Source: Phlyctochytrium arcticum (Eukaryota > Chytridiomycota > Chytridiomycetes > Chytridiales > Chytridiaceae). Taken from it: a stretch of DNA of 64,000 nt. The translations under genes and the position numbers were made by a program. This document shows positions 1-15,543 of the stretch, piece by piece. Under the pieces are notes generated by a model that saw nothing but the letters and a program-made list of their open reading frames with translations, did no database searches and was not told the origin of the DNA. The stretch spans positions 186,001 through 250,000 of the forward strand of contig JAHLKI010000012.1 of assembly GCA_025602905.1 (NCBI GenBank). Direction: 5' to 3'. Numbering within the stretch: the stretch's first letter is position 1; each line of letters opens with the position of its first letter.

Positions 1-885
1 TTCCGTTACTTGACATCATACGTTTGCTTATATTGGATGATTCGGCCCGGAGAATCTTTATTGGCCAAGAAAAAGGTGTGATTACTTGCTCGAAGAGCTG
101 TATTTGATCCCGTATTTACAAAAAAGATAGGATCTGCTCTAATGAAGGTTTTGTTCCGTTATGGTGGTGGCTGCGCAAAGCCAGAGAGTTTACCGAAAGC
201 CATACGGCTCATGGTGCTGCGACTGGTAAGCTAACCGAATATCCTTTCATAAGTCGTGAATTTACATATCTGTTCCATCAGGCATGCAATTTCTTTGTCG
301 CTCCCGACGCACTTCAGAACCTTCTTTCTCTCACTCAGACAATCTCACCCAACAATACCCCCTACCGCTCCATTACAACCGCGCTACTAATCGAATCCCT
401 CCTCTCACCCGAAAGTTCCGTGCGTCAAGCGGCTGCATCTCTGGCCTACAATATTGCCATCGAAGAAGCAAAGTCTCGAAAGACTAGCGCGGGTATCGGC
501 AGCAGTCGAGAGGATGAAGGTATTCACGAGGAATGGGTGTCGGAGTTGGTCGCTGCCATCTCTAAAGCTCTTGACGATGAAGAGGATGATGAAATTGGTA
601 TGTTTTCTGTCTGAATACAGATGATACTTTTTGATCCTGATGACATTCTTAGTACTTCGCCTGTTGGCCTCCCTGGGTTACTTATTGCGCTTTGCCACAT
701 CATCGGTCCTGCAGTTGGCGGTAGTCATTGGTGTTGAGGAGATTATTGGACGGAAAGCTAGTAGTCGAGAAGATGGCGTTAAGAAGGCAAAGCAGAATGG
801 AACCGTTGACGATACTGTAGTTGATAAGAAGTCAAAGATTGCAAAATTATGTACTGAAATTGTAGAAATCCTTACAGTAGAGTAG
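1..885 (+). CDS. PUL-domain protein, 3' end (partial)
   Basis: This is the C-terminal part of a PUL-domain protein; the 5' part lies outside the window. The frame opens with PLLDIIRLLILDDSARRIF, a helical-repeat opening typical of PUL/ARM folds. After an intron at about 226-281 it continues ACNFFVAPDALQNLLS, then SSVRQAAASLAYNIAIEEAK and EEWVSELVAAISKALDDEEDDE. A 55-nt intron at 598-652 joins to VLRLLASLGYLLRF and the stop is at 883-885. Another intron between about 78 and 170 is needed but its edges are unclear. In fungi this PUL arrangement usually sits at the end of PPPDE-peptidase/thioredoxin/PUL proteins or of Doa1/PLAA, which act with Cdc48 and ubiquitin. I favour the thioredoxin-PUL type from the wording of the repeats, but the diagnostic N-terminal domains are not visible. 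Confidence 0.65.
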
Positions 886-2095
886 TATAACTGGTATATA
901 TAGACGAGTTCTGTTTTGTTCAATTTGTTTTTGGCCTCACTGCTTTACAAATGTGCACATCTGGACCTTTGCGCTATTGCATCTCCTATTCATATCATCG
1001 AATCGTAACATTACTGGTACAGGGGATTCGCACCATGCGATATACTCCCTCCAAAAAGTGCCCTGCGCTAAACATTCTCCGGGAACACTTTTCGGAGGGA
1101 CGAGGTCCAGATCGGCAATAACACATTCCTTCCTTGCCTGCCTTATCAGGAGGGATAATTTCAGTCTGGCGGTTGTTTTGCTTCCACCGGGAGGAATACG
1201 GACAGGGCTCATAACCTGTTGAAAGTAATGTCCCTTGTGTGATGACGTGTATTATATCTATACGTTTGGTTTTCATGCGAAATTTTCCTTGAGAAAAGGC
1301 AGGGTCTCTAAACGCGGGCAACAAGGAAGACGGCTGGTCGATGAACAAGATCGAGCGGTCGCTAATTGGGACTATTAAGCGGTTTGTTTGACCTAAACCT
1401 TTTTTTTGTTTGCAGGTCGTTTATACGACGATTCGTACCTTTGCCCAACTTTGTGGATTTGATCATCAGCCTTCCTCTATTTGGTCTGAATTTGAAAAAT
1501 TGGTTGCATCGCCGTTTTGACTGTATGGAATAAACATTTTCGAGCTGTCTTCATTCGTCCAGTACAGCATCGTTCGTTTGGTGGTTTACTATCCATTCCT
1601 TTATTGAACAAATCCCACGTACTTGATCAGACAAATGTGTCCCCTTCCATCTGGTTGTTGAGGTCTTCTATATTTGATCGGTGGGTACTTTTTCGAGTAC
1701 GCCTGGGACAAAAGAAGGGCGATTGGGTCCTAGGTTTTGTTCTAGGAGTATCATCGGCTGCTGCTTCAGCAGACAGGTCAGTGACAGCCTGAAGTATACA
1801 GTCGCAGGAGGAGCGGTTTATTTTCGTTTTTGCTTCAGCCGACGCATCCTGAGATTTCCGTGAAATCCTCTGCTCCGAACTTTCGCCACATTCCGCTGCA
1901 ATACACTGCTTGCGGGAAGAGCAAACTCAACCAAGGGAGTTTCTTCGAAGATATCGCTGTTGCTGGTCAAAACTTGTTCTCGCCACGATCACGTCTTTCG
2001 GGATTTGGCAAGATCACCAGCGGGGTTGCTGCATGCAAAAGCACGTCGGTGAATTTTTTTTGAAAAAGCGAACAATCTTCCCAGACCTGCCTGCA
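886..2095. other. Intergenic, no gene seen
   Basis: About 1.2 kb without a convincing coding region. Short open frames occur on both strands (for example 953-1222 + and 995-1348 -), but they overlap each other antisense, lack splice-supported continuation and resemble no family I recognise. The last part should hold the promoter and 5' leader of the methyltransferase gene starting at 2096. Confidence 0.5.
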
Positions 2096-3744
2096 ATGCG
2101 ACTGCTGGTACCCAGGCCAGCCTCAAGGTGCTTCCGCTCTCTTCTGACACATGCATCTCGCCCGCCGTTGATCTCCCGCTCATTCCGAACTTGGGCTCCA
2201 CTTCGAGCAAATTATTGGTATATTCCATCAAAACTTCATTTTCCCATCATATCTTTTTAACAAATGAAATTTCAGGGATTCTCTGCATAAGCGAAGTCAA
2301 GGCCAAACCAAAGTCCCACCCCCAGCTTCATCTCATCATGAATACAAGAGACTGACGACTCAGGACGCCGCACTACTCTCCTCTCCCCCAACCAAAGCTC
2401 GAATGCTAGTTCGGGACTTTATCGATGATTCACTCTACAACCCAAATTATGGATACTTTTCCAAAAAGGCCTACATCTTTAGCCCGGAGGGAAGCATACC
2501 GTTTAATGATATACGGGACAATTACGCATTCATGAATCATTTGTCGGGACTGTACAAGGAGGTCGAAGGAGAGTATAATGAAGTAAACGATATTGCGAGG
2601 CAGGTTTGGCATACACCTACGGAACTGTTCAAGGTGAGTGCCCCGAGTACTTTTCGATAGAGTTACACTGATATCATGCCCCTCTTCAGCCATGGTATGG
2701 GTTTGCCCTAGCAAAGTATATGGTTTCCGAGTACAAACGAGACAGCCGTGGAAACGACGAGCTTGTCATTTACGAAGTTGGAGCCGGAAACGGGACGTTG
2801 ATGGTCAATATCCTTGATTACATCAAGCAATTCGAACCGGAGCTGTACAAGCGGACAAAGTACCGAATCATTGAAATCAGTTCCAAGTTGGCTGAGCGGC
2901 AATCGGAGCGGCAGGATGTTGTGCAGGTGTCCAAACGGCACGATTGCGTTGAAATTATTAATCAGTCCATCTTTACGTGGTCTGAGCATGTACCGGATTC
3001 TTGCTTTATTGTTGCGATGGAAGTCATTGTAAGTTCTTTGCTGGTACGAAGGAGACACATGATTGTTGTGAATCTAAGTGGTGTACATTATAGGACAATT
3101 TCTCCCACGATCTGGTGCGGTATGATTATCAGAGCGGCGAAGCACGGCAGGGGGTTGTTTTGATTGACGAGGATGGAGATTACCAGGAAGCCTACGAACC
3201 CGTCTCGGATCCACACATTATGCGGTACCTAGAATTGCGGGAAGAGACAGGTTACGTATCCCCTCTCCTTTCCCATCCCTGGAAACGAAGAGCACGATCA
3301 CTGTTACCGTTTGCACCTAATATGACAGACCCCGAATTCCTTCCAACAATGTGCATGCGTCTATTCGATCAACTCAACAGTCACTTTCCAAAACACCGAT
3401 TGGTTATTTCCGACTTTGACGCGTTGCCCGATGCCGTAAAGGGGATATCCGCGCCGGTGGTTCAAACTCGGTACCAGGGAATGATGATTCCTTGCTCAAC
3501 TTATTTGGTCCAACCGGGCTGGTTTGATATTTTTTTCCCAACAAATTTTGAGTTGATGCTTGACATGTACGACCTGATTTGTACCTCAAGCCGCACAACC
3601 GATAAGAGTACTGCACGGGCAGCGACCATTATGACACAACGAGAGTTTTTGGAACAGAATGCGGACTTGGAGGCGACAAGAACAAAGTCTGGAGAGAACC
3701 CGATGCTGAATTTTTATCAAAATTTCAAATTCTTCTTATCCTAG
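2096..3744 (+). CDS. MidA/NDUFAF7-type SAM methyltransferase, mitochondrial
   Basis: Four exons, with introns at 2218-2275, 2634-2689 and 3029-3093, all GT..AG and frame-consistent. The chosen ATG gives an Arg/Ser-rich, acid-free leader (MRLLVPRPASRCFRSLL) typical of mitochondrial targeting. The mature part has the DUF185/Methyltransf_28 features: RDFIDDSLYNPNYGYFSK near residue 90, then the SAM-binding motif I as IYEVGAGNGTLMVNIL. The acidic DNFSHDLVRYDY follows the motif around the third intron, and the protein ends NFYQNFKFFLS. NDUFAF7 dimethylates an arginine of complex I subunit NDUFS2 during assembly. This protein may be that enzyme or the related fungal DUF185 paralogue, whose substrate is unknown. 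Family assignment is firm and the substrate is inferred. Confidence 0.85.
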
Positions 3745-4065
3745 ATAGAAACACGGACTAGGAATATGATAGTCTGATGAATGTACATACGTATTTATTT
3801 GTAGATAGCGGATAGACATAATGTAGACATGCGCATAGTTCGTTGCTTCCTACGTCGTTGTTCAAATTCAACATCTGGAACGATTACGGGGCTGACCATA
3901 TAATGAAAAAACAACTCGATTTATTTGATGCTATTGTATTGAAGGTCAATGCTATGTAATTAAAATCATACTCGGAAAAGCTGTCCTCCGATGTTTTGTT
4001 GTCACCATCCCCAAAAGTCCCTGAACTGAATTGAATATACAGTTTCTCGTGGCAATTTTTTTTTT
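3745..4065. other. Convergent intergenic, terminator region
   Basis: AT-rich 320-bp gap between convergent genes (methyltransferase + and stathmin-like -). Nothing is seen beyond presumptive 3' UTRs and poly(A) signals. Confidence 0.5.
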
Positions 4066-5187
4066 CTATGCTACCAACGAAAGATTGCTCGAAGAAACCG
4101 ACAAACTCAAGTCTTCCGCCGATCCTTGCTCCAAAAACCGTTTCCGTTCTTGAACCCGACGCACATGTTCATCCATCCGAGCAAGCTTGGACTGGAGTTT
4201 AGCCAGTTCGCGTTGCCGGTTCTTTTCGGCCTGGAATTCTTTTTCGATCAACCGCTGCTTGAGCATTTCTGGGTCCTCGTCTCGACCTTGGCGAGTTTTG
4301 GGCCGGGTCGATGAGCTAAGTTCGGGTTTCTTGACGCGGCGGGAAGAATTCTTGCGGACAAATTCGTCGTTTTCAATGTCCTGTTAATAAAAAAAAAACG
4401 GAGAAAGAAATTTTAGAAAAAATGAACTCAAAACGGCAATCATATAGGATTGGGTGTCGGTAGCGACTTGCACGCACCCCTAATAAACGATCTATTTGGC
4501 AACCCACCTTCCAGCGGGCGTCGGCGTTAGCAAGCTTGGCCTTGATATCATCGTTTGTCAAGCCCAGACTGGGAAGTCGTCCCAGATTTCCAGAGCGGTT
4601 CAAAGACGTTGAACTCGCCGTAGCGCCAAAAAGACTATCATCCAGTGGAATTTCAAATGCCACAGGTCGAGTTGGACCTTCTGCTGCTGCGAAACCCCGA
4701 CATTAATATTTGCTTTAACATGAAGTTTATGAGGAAACTTACCTAGTGGGAGAATGTGGGAATTGGAGTTGGTTGGCGAGGCCTCGACAGCACCGATAGG
4801 TGGTAATTTTTCCAATGGCTTACCAACATCTAAAAAAAATCGTCCATATTTGTGCCAGGTTCAAAAAGGTCGGAGAATAAGAACATAAAACATACCTCGT
4901 GAGACAGCCCGACCAATTGCAGAATCACCACGTTGCTGCTGACCGTCTGACGAGTTAACATCTTCAACTACCACTGGTGCTTCCGAGACCAGCCGGGAGT
5001 CAGTTGTTGCGGATTCTTTGGGAGGTTGTTCAGACGTTGCCTGTCCAGATGTGGAAGATTCTTGTTTTGGGTTGGGGGAGTCAGTTGATTTCGGTTGAGC
5101 ATCCCCGCTTTTTGTCTTCATCGGTATTTCATCGGATTGAGGCACCACCTTGCGGTCAACATTGTTTTTGGACGGAAAACAACCCAT
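4066..5187 (-). CDS. Lipid-anchored stathmin-like coiled-coil protein
   Basis: A 288-residue protein in four exons (5187-4896, 4829-4743, 4680-4508, 4380-4066), every join in frame. It begins MGCFPSKN: Gly2 and Cys3 form a classic N-myristoylation plus palmitoylation signal, so membrane attachment is likely. Residues about 10-140 are low-complexity (Pro/Ser/Gln). The C-terminal third is a charged helix, with KAKLANADARWK, then DPEMLKQRLIEKEFQAEKNR and AKLQSKLARMDEHVRRVQER. Its spacing and wording resemble the stathmin domain, which binds two tubulin dimers. Neuronal stathmins also carry a lipid anchor, through Cys palmitoylation. The stathmin assignment rests on resemblance only; a generic membrane-anchored coiled coil is the alternative. 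Confidence 0.5.
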
Positions 5188-5744
5188 ATCAGCTAGTGAT
5201 GCGTAGTAAAATTCGATGAAACTGGGTAATGTTGTCGTCGGCTATCTAGAGTTTGTCGATGGGGTGGAAGCAAAATGGATGGGATTTTGTGACGGGAAAA
5301 AAGATGAGGATTATGCTTTTTATAAACCATTTTTGTTACGGAGATTTAAACCATAAGCGGGGAGACTAGTACCTTACCGACCCACTAGCGGAGTTCAAAA
5401 AAAAAAGATTATCTTGCTGCCCCGTTATTTACGGTTTGGTACTGGTATTATGATGTCTCAGGTTATTGCAGCTCGGAGAAATGCTACCAAGTCAATCTAT
5501 AAAAATTTTCAAGGGTTTTTTGAGGGTGCCCTATGCACCCATGATTTGTGAGCTCGCAATGACGATAACCTCGAGACATTGAGACAGTAGGAAGAACAAA
5601 TAGACAGCTTCAGATACATCAATGAGACCGATTAGAAAATATGATGGTGTACGCTCAGCTTGATTCTTAATTTTTTTTTCCTCTCTACTTAGACTTGTGG
5701 CCCCAGAAAGCGATATGTAAAATACAAAAAAATGCAAAGATTTC
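5188..5744. other. Intergenic, no gene seen
   Basis: About 560 bp upstream of the stathmin-like gene and downstream of the subtilase, both on the minus strand. It has A/T runs and no coding frame with family resemblance. It should contain the stathmin-like promoter and the subtilase terminator. Confidence 0.5.
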
Positions 5745-7453
5745 CTAAGTTTCATTGCCAATGCCAGCCGAACTGCCAGCCGAAGGATCGCTCATTGTAG
5801 GTAACATGCAAAGTACACCACAACTTGTGACAGCACCATCATCTCGATTTTTGGCAGTCAGCTCCTTTGCTACATTCAGTAAAAGGTAGTGTTTAAGACC
5901 GGCGGTATCCGTTGGAATAAGTTTGTTGGTTGTAGCGGCCGAAAGCAGCAATGCCAAAACTCCAGACACTATAGTAGCGAAAGGAAAGTAAGTATCATTT
6001 TTTCCCAAGATTCTATTTCTTCGTTCCGTACCATGGGGCGCTGCCATACTTGTGCCCGACATCGTTTTCGTGCCGTCAACAGAATCTATGGGGAAATGCT
6101 CAGTTGCTTCTGAATAAGCGCATATATAGATCTAGAGAGTACCTTGCGCAATACTCAGAATTCGCACTCCGGGTCCCATAATGCTAACACAATTTCCGTA
6201 GTTGCTAAAATCGGCCTCCGTATCGGTATCGTCGACTGCCCCAACAGAGATGACCGAAGTGTTGCCAGTAATGACCGCCGGCGAATAGTCGCATGAATTT
6301 TTGCCCGAGTTTCCAGTTGCACTAACTACATGCACACCCAGATCCAAGAGTCCAGTCACGGCGGTGTTCAGTGCTTCCGAAACCAATCCTTGAATCGACA
6401 AACTTGAGAAAAGTATTTAGATCGCGGCTCCTCAGATTTATTTGACCAAAAAATACGTACTTAACAACTGATGTTCTTCCAGTTGTTGGAGCATGCTGAG
6501 CAACCCATTGTAAACCGTCGATCAATTCGCTGAATGGGCCACGGCCATCTTGATCCAGTGCTTTCACCGCAATGAGGCGTGCCTTCTTGGCCACCCCGTA
6601 CGTTTTCCCACCCGCGATGCCAGCAACATGACTACCATGACCTTCAAATAATTCAGATGATCCCAAATTGCGTCGTACTGTCGATATGCACTGACCATTG
6701 TCATCAATATCCTGAGCATCGTCCGAGCGGGTGGTCGTTCCCCAAATAGCTCTGCCTTCAAAATCGGTGTGATTGAGATTAATTCCACTGTCAAATCAAG
6801 AGGTTAGTTTTCCATTAACGGCCACAAAGTTATGCTAAGAGCTCACGTATCCACTATATAAATATCGATCCCTTCTCCCGAAGCATTTGGGTAATCAAAT
6901 ATCCCATCGAGTTGCAAGTTGGTTTGATCGATCCTGTCCAGCCCCTAAGTTTTGATTCAGATATAGAACAGAGAGAAGCTCCTTATACAATCTTCTTTAC
7001 CCAAGGAGGATTATTTTGCACAGCCTGCACTTCCACTCCAAGTTGATAGTCCATCTCAGCACGTGAGATTGCTCCTTGCCACCTTCCCGCTTCGTATAGA
7101 GTCCAAAACTTCAAACATCTCTGAGGGAGACGGAATCGAATGCTGTATCCCCTGAACCTGCCGATATTCCACACATTTTGGATCAATTGGCGATGATCAA
7201 TTCCAAGTTCGCCCGCTAGGTCCATAAAATGGTCATCGATCTTGGGAAGCACACTGCTCAAGGTGACCAAGTAAATCCTATTGGGGTCTTCCCAGCAGTG
7301 CGAGTGGCGTCCAACTGCTCCAGTATTTGCTTTGGAAGAAGCAGCCAGTGGCAGTCTTGATGTCCGCTGTTTATATAGAAGCAGCAGAAGCAGCGATGTG
7401 AGCGTCCCCAAAGTCAACAAGAATGCCGTCCGCAACTTTTTAGCTAAAAACAT
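5745..7453 (-). CDS. Subtilisin-like serine protease (S8, proteinase K type), membrane-anchored
   Basis: A 453-residue protein from seven exons (7453-7001, 6944-6847, 6787-6696, 6641-6461, 6402-6143, 6085-6032, 5968-5745); all phases agree. An N-terminal hydrophobic stretch (LLTLGTLTSLLLLLLY, residues about 13-28) is a signal peptide or signal anchor. A prodomain-like segment follows, ending near residue 151. The catalytic triad is complete: Asp183 in YIVDT, His216 in NGHGSHVAGI and Ser374 in SGTSMAAPHV. The oxyanion Asn lies in SATGNSG. The His and Ser motifs only appear once the 54-nt intron (6695-6642) and the intron after APH are removed, which supports the model. Likely role is extracellular or vacuolar protein degradation. 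There is no obvious C-terminal extra domain. Confidence 0.9.
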
Positions 7454-8437
7454 TCTGGTATTGCGAAAGTTGGGTGGAACGATTGCTCATGGATGTAAAA
7501 ATGATGGCAAATATATGCTTAGCGGGGTTTCATTGAAACCTTGCATCCTCCACAAAATCACTCGGCTCTGAATCAGTTCCATGCTGAGTATCACCCCAGG
7601 GTCCACTTTCCTCCACAATTGCAGCATTTTTCTCTGTTAGATTGCTCCTGTCCCTCTCGTTAGGAGGAGAATGAAAAACCTATGGGGAACCGTTTTTCGA
7701 ATGGGTGATGTACTTATACCGAAGTTATCCCACGTACCGGTGTGTGCTCCAAACGTTACACAACCTTTGATGTCTTTGAAAGCTGCGCAACTTGCTGCGC
7801 AAGTTTTCGAACCTTGGAATTTTTATGACCTGAGCTTTCTGTGAGTTTTTTGAAGAACAAAGGTGGTTCCGACATACAACTAAAGCTGCCCGAGTTTACT
7901 AGCATTTCGTAGCCACGTCGACGCACAACATATCCTTTTGGACTGCGTTATAAAGCTTCCTGAGCTTATGATGGTTCCGCCGTACAGTACATGGTTGCGT
8001 TGGAGGATTAGCGAAAGGACAAAGGAATCTTTCAAGCTTTTGAGCTCGCGCTTAATGCTGTACCTCGAATTGATCTTCAGATCTGTTAGTTTCGTATGTT
8101 CGCAAGGCCCAAGACCCAGCTCTTTCAGACAAATTTCATGCTTGACCACATTTGAAAAAACTTGCCAAAGGCCAGTCAGAACCAGACTTTTTTTATAAAG
8201 AGATATAAAGAGATACCAATATTTTGACCAACGACAAAGCATACTCCCGCCATACTCCTAATTCAAGTATACTCAGTAGGTGGGGAAAGACTGGACGGAA
8301 GGTCCAAAGTCCAAATTCCCTAGTAATGAGTGGCTTGGCTCATGACACATTGTCAGGACCTCAATTCCGACGTTCAAAGTTCTCGCCGTTCCCGTTGGAC
8401 ATCATGTCAGTGACTTTGTGTTAACGCCAGCCGCACT
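7454..8437. other. Divergent intergenic region
   Basis: Nearly 1 kb between the divergent subtilase (-) and CLC exchanger (+) genes; it must hold both promoters. Small antisense frames (7880-8242 -, 7938-8198 +) overlap each other and show no family resemblance. A repeated AAAGAGATA near 8201-8215 is the only small repeat noticed. Confidence 0.5.
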
Positions 8438-11400
8438 ATGACTACCGCCAGCGGCTTCGAGGACCCATGGAGAGACCCTCCAGAACGAGGGAGGGCTGTT
8501 TTGTGAGTTTTACAGAGCTGGCCTATGAAGAAAGATTGAGCTGACTGGTTTTTGCTTGTTGGTCAGGTCACAACCTCTGGGTCACTCAGGCGAGTCCGTG
8601 GACTCGTTTACTTCGTCCAGTCAACTATCAGAGGACGGTTTCCTACGAAGAGATGCGGGTGGGTCAGGCTCCAGGCGGCCATCAATGCGACTCGACAGCT
8701 CGTTGCATGCCAGTGAAGACAATGGTAGCGGTTTTGAAGACCCGGAGGATGACCGAGTCATATACGAAGATTTCACCACAATAGGTTTCACCTTGTAGTT
8801 GCCAAACGACAGCAATCAGTTCTAAACAGTGAATATTGCCAGATTGGATGAAAGATCTCATGCGAGATCACCGGCGTCAGAATCGCGTACGATCTCAACA
8901 TAGGCCCGGTTGGGATTGGAAATTGTATTCATTATTCGAAGCGACGCAATCCTGGATACTACTTTCTATCATTGGTGTGTAGGACATGGCGCTTGCGTAT
9001 TGGGTTGCTCCTTATGAAGAATCCCTAGGAATATCGATTGGTCTCTTGGCCGGTTGGATCGATGTGGTGGCAGCGTATCTGGGAGATATCCGCTTTGGCC
9101 ACTGTAACAGAGAATGGCATATTAGTCGGAGCATTTGCTGTACCGGCCAGTACAATAGCGGTACATTTGATAACACCCTCTCAAGAAATCCCATACTTAC
9201 GCTCAAAGCAGATGGATCATGCGACAACTGGCACGACTGGAGTTATACACTCCTTGGGATCAGAGGATTCGCCTTCCTGAACTGGATTGTTTACATTATC
9301 TTTTCGGTACTTTCCCTCTTTCTGTGGGCTCTCGACAATGTATTTGGACTCATTGGGCACAGATTTTGTTCGCATCTGCTTGCGCGTTTCTTGTCATACG
9401 GCTCGCTCCTTACGCCGCCGGCTCTGGATCTGCAGAAGTCAAAACCATTTTAGGAGGATTCATAATCAAGGGGTTCCTCGGCGCCTGGACGCTGGTGGTG
9501 AAATCCGTCGGACTGGTATGTCCAGACCTCAAGTCGAGACTGATCCAATTTAATGATGTGTATGCAGCCCTTGATGGTGGCCTCTGGATTGGCAGTTGGA
9601 AAGGAAGGTCCCATGATTCATCTGGCCTGCTGCGTCGCACATTTTTATCCGCGATTGTTCTCCAAGTATTGGCACAATGAAGGTATGCTTCAATTTGCCA
9701 TACGTAGTGGTAATTTATCGCTAAATCGTTTGTAGGAAGGAAACGTGAAATCTTGTCCGGTAGGGTCATCGACCTACTAGCTCCTTTCTAAATCTCACCC
9801 TTATTCTCAAAGCGGCTTCTGGGGCAGGAATTGCAGTCGCGTTTGGAGGTACGAATCACATCGACATACTCAGAGGAATCATGCCTAATCTATCATTCTT
9901 TTGTCGACAGCCCCAATTGGGGGAGTTTTATTCTCATTAGAAGTATGCCGTCCTTCGAAAATTACTTCAACATACGTCGCCCGTACTGACATACCGAATT
10001 CAGGAGCTAAGCTCGTTCTTTCCCTCCAAAACAATGGTTCGAAGTTTCTTTTGCGCTTTGGTAGCAACTGTCACGCTTCAGGTATCTATCATGTCTTTAT
10101 CCGCATGACTTCGGTTCAAAGGACACTCAATCCATAGTGCAGCTGGTTGACCCATATCGGGGTAAACGGGTACTGTACCAGGTTTCATACTCTCGCCCTT
10201 GGCACTTTTTCGAGATTATCTTTTTTGTCATTCTGGGAGTTTTTGGTGTAAGTTTGGATATCCTCATAACAAGTTGAGCAGCAATAACCCAGTCATCACA
10301 GGGACTTTGTGGCGTTCTTCTGATCCGGGGAAATCAACTCGTCCAGCGGTACCGGAAATACTCCTGGTTGAAAGATATTCCGCTACAGGAGGTTGCAGTT
10401 CTTGCCGGCGTAACAGCTGTGTTTTCCTATCTCAATAATTTCACAAGGTATATGTCTCGCGTTCTGATGACATTCAGGACCGGCACTCATCTATTTGGAA
10501 CAGGGTGGACAGCTCAGATCTGCTGGAAGCGCTATTCCGAGAATGCGAAGAGGCGGACTTTCATGGGTTGTGCAAGTACGTGGTGACTGAACAATTTGAT
10601 CCAACCCCACGTGTTTAAATCAAATTCTCATAGTCAAGCTCAACGCGGCTGGACCGTGTTTGCTCTCCTGGTCGCATTGCTGATGCGAACAGCTTTGACG
10701 ATTGTAACGTTCGGAGCCAAAGTTCCGGCGGGCATATTGTAAGACTTGCCTAACATACATACCTGAGACGTCATCTGACACATAATCCGTTTGGATAGTA
10801 TTCCGTCTATGGTGTGTGGAGGTTTGTTTGGCCGAATATTGGGAATAGTGGTGCAAACGTGGCAAGAGTAAGTTACTACTTTTATGCAGATGCGTATGAA
10901 CATTATTCTTATTTTTGAACATCTAGAGGGAGCCCGGACAATCCACTTTTCAAGTACTGTCATCCGGACACACCATGTGTTACACCTGGGATGTATGCGC
11001 TCTTGGGTGCCGTGGCTGCTCTTGGCGGAGTTACTCGGATGACCCTTTCTCTTACTGTCGTAATGTTTGAGCTGACGGGCACACTGAATTATATTGTTCC
11101 GGGCATGGTGACTTTGCTCACAGCCAAAGTCGTGGGCGATCTTTTCGGGAAGGGCGGCATAGCTGAAATGCAAATTCGAATCAACAAGTATCCCTTTTTG
11201 GATCCCCGAGAAGATAGGATTATCGGTTTGTCGGCGTCAGAGGTGATGACGCCAGCCGAAGAGTTGGTCTGCTTCGTCGGCAAAGGGATGAAGGTGGAGG
11301 ATATAGGTACGATATTTGCGATTGCCCCTTTATGAGCTTAAAATGCTAATAAGACATCAGATCGAGCTTTGGATCAGGTCGGTTACAAAGGCTTTCCTGT

Positions 11401-12375
11401 GGTACATGACCTCGAGGATCCTACTTTGATCGGGTACATATCTCGTGAAGATCTCAAGTACGCGCTAGGTATGTGCATTTGGAATATTCCTGGTCATCTT
11501 TGTTATGTTCTAAGACGCATATTCTTCAAGACAAGTCAAAAACTCTCCACAATCTACCCCCAAGCGCCCCAGTGTTTTTTGACACCAACGAGGGGACCCG
11601 CTCGAATGCGAGCCGGCCTTGGCATACTCGACAGCCATCCGATTATGACGGCACCGACGCCAGAGATAGGCCGACAACCCTCTTGAGAGGAATGTCAGGG
11701 CGATCGTTCGAGCTGGGTGGATCAGGGAATGGACAATGGCTTCAGTTGGCGGCTTTCATGGATAAAACTCCCTTGTATGTGCATCCCAAGGTTGCAATCG
11801 AAGTCGTGGCGGTAAGTACTAAATGTGCCCCATACCCGGCTCCAGACTCACATTTTCCTTCTGATTTCCGTATACCGCAGGATATGTTCAAGAAGCTCGG
11901 TCCTCGCTATATCCTAGTCATGCACCTGGGCCGGCTACGAGGGATCATCACCAAGAAAGATATCCTCATTGCCATGTATGGCGAAGATGAAGCGTCGTTC
12001 TCAACCTCTCCTCCTGGAGGACCTGGCAACAACCTTTCTATACCAGATACGGTGATGGGATTATTCAGTGGAATGGGCAATTCTAGCAGGAGCCACTCGC
12101 GGGCGAGTAGCACTGGTGACATGTCGGGGCGAACCACTCCAAGACGAGGAGGGGTAAATAGTGAGGCGCTTTTAACTCGAGCACGTCGCTTGCGCGGGCC
12201 AAGCTCCAATTTAAGTCAGGAGTGGGGTATTGGAGGAGCAGCAGGGCCGGGGACGACCGGCGGAGTGGGAGGTGTACCCGCCGCAAACCACTCCAATCCG
12301 CCTCCAGCAGAGTTGGTCCCACTGGTAAACATAGGGCCAACAGTCATCACCCGATTGGATCACTCCCCATCGTAA
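8438..12375 (+). CDS. CLC-type chloride/proton exchanger (endosomal ClC-3/Gef1 group)
   Basis: A very intron-rich gene with well over ten GT..AG introns, most about 40-65 nt. It codes for a CLC transporter with a cytoplasmic N-tail, the membrane core and two C-terminal CBS modules. Visible core motifs after splicing are [59 protein letters not shown] (gating Glu in GKEGP), [16 protein letters not shown] and [15 protein letters not shown]. The second Glu of SLEE, aligned to the internal proton-path glutamate of ClC-5, is present. Together the two glutamates predict 2Cl-/H+ exchange rather than a channel. CBS1 contains [13 protein letters not shown] and CBS2 [20 protein letters not shown]. The tail after about 12000 is Ser/Gly-rich and probably regulatory. 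The start at 8438 opens exon 1 (8438-8502), followed by an acidic Ser-rich leader. Yeast Gef1 acts in Golgi and vacuole copper and pH homeostasis. Confidence 0.9.
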
Positions 12376-12715
12376 TTTTGTACAGTACCAAAAACTTTAT
12401 AATCATAGAATTCCATCGTAGAGACTGCATCAATGACATTACTGTGTCGATACCACAAATTGTAAGTAGATAGGCACAAGTGGGGAAAAGATTGGTTACA
12501 GAACCGGAAAAAAAATCTAATAAATGATGAAAACGTGGGAGCAAGGTCCAATGAGGGTGGGGAAGCTGGGGGAAAATATAGACTGCAAAAGGAAGGGGAA
12601 GAGACTCAGATCGAAATTATACATAAGATGGCAAACCGCAGACTCAAGTTTATTTTGGTCTGTTGGGAGGGGTAATAGTTAGACACATATGGCATGAGCA
12701 AAACCACGAGCGTTC
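12376..12715. other. Convergent intergenic region
   Basis: 340 bp between the 3' ends of the CLC gene (+) and the PAK kinase gene (-). AT-rich with no coding signal; presumed 3' UTRs and polyadenylation sites. Confidence 0.5.

Positions 12716-15543
<2,828 letters not shown>

Noticed and set aside
937..1348. Overlapping open frames on both strands near 1 kb.
   Set aside because: They overlap each other antisense, are short, and show neither splice support nor resemblance to known proteins.
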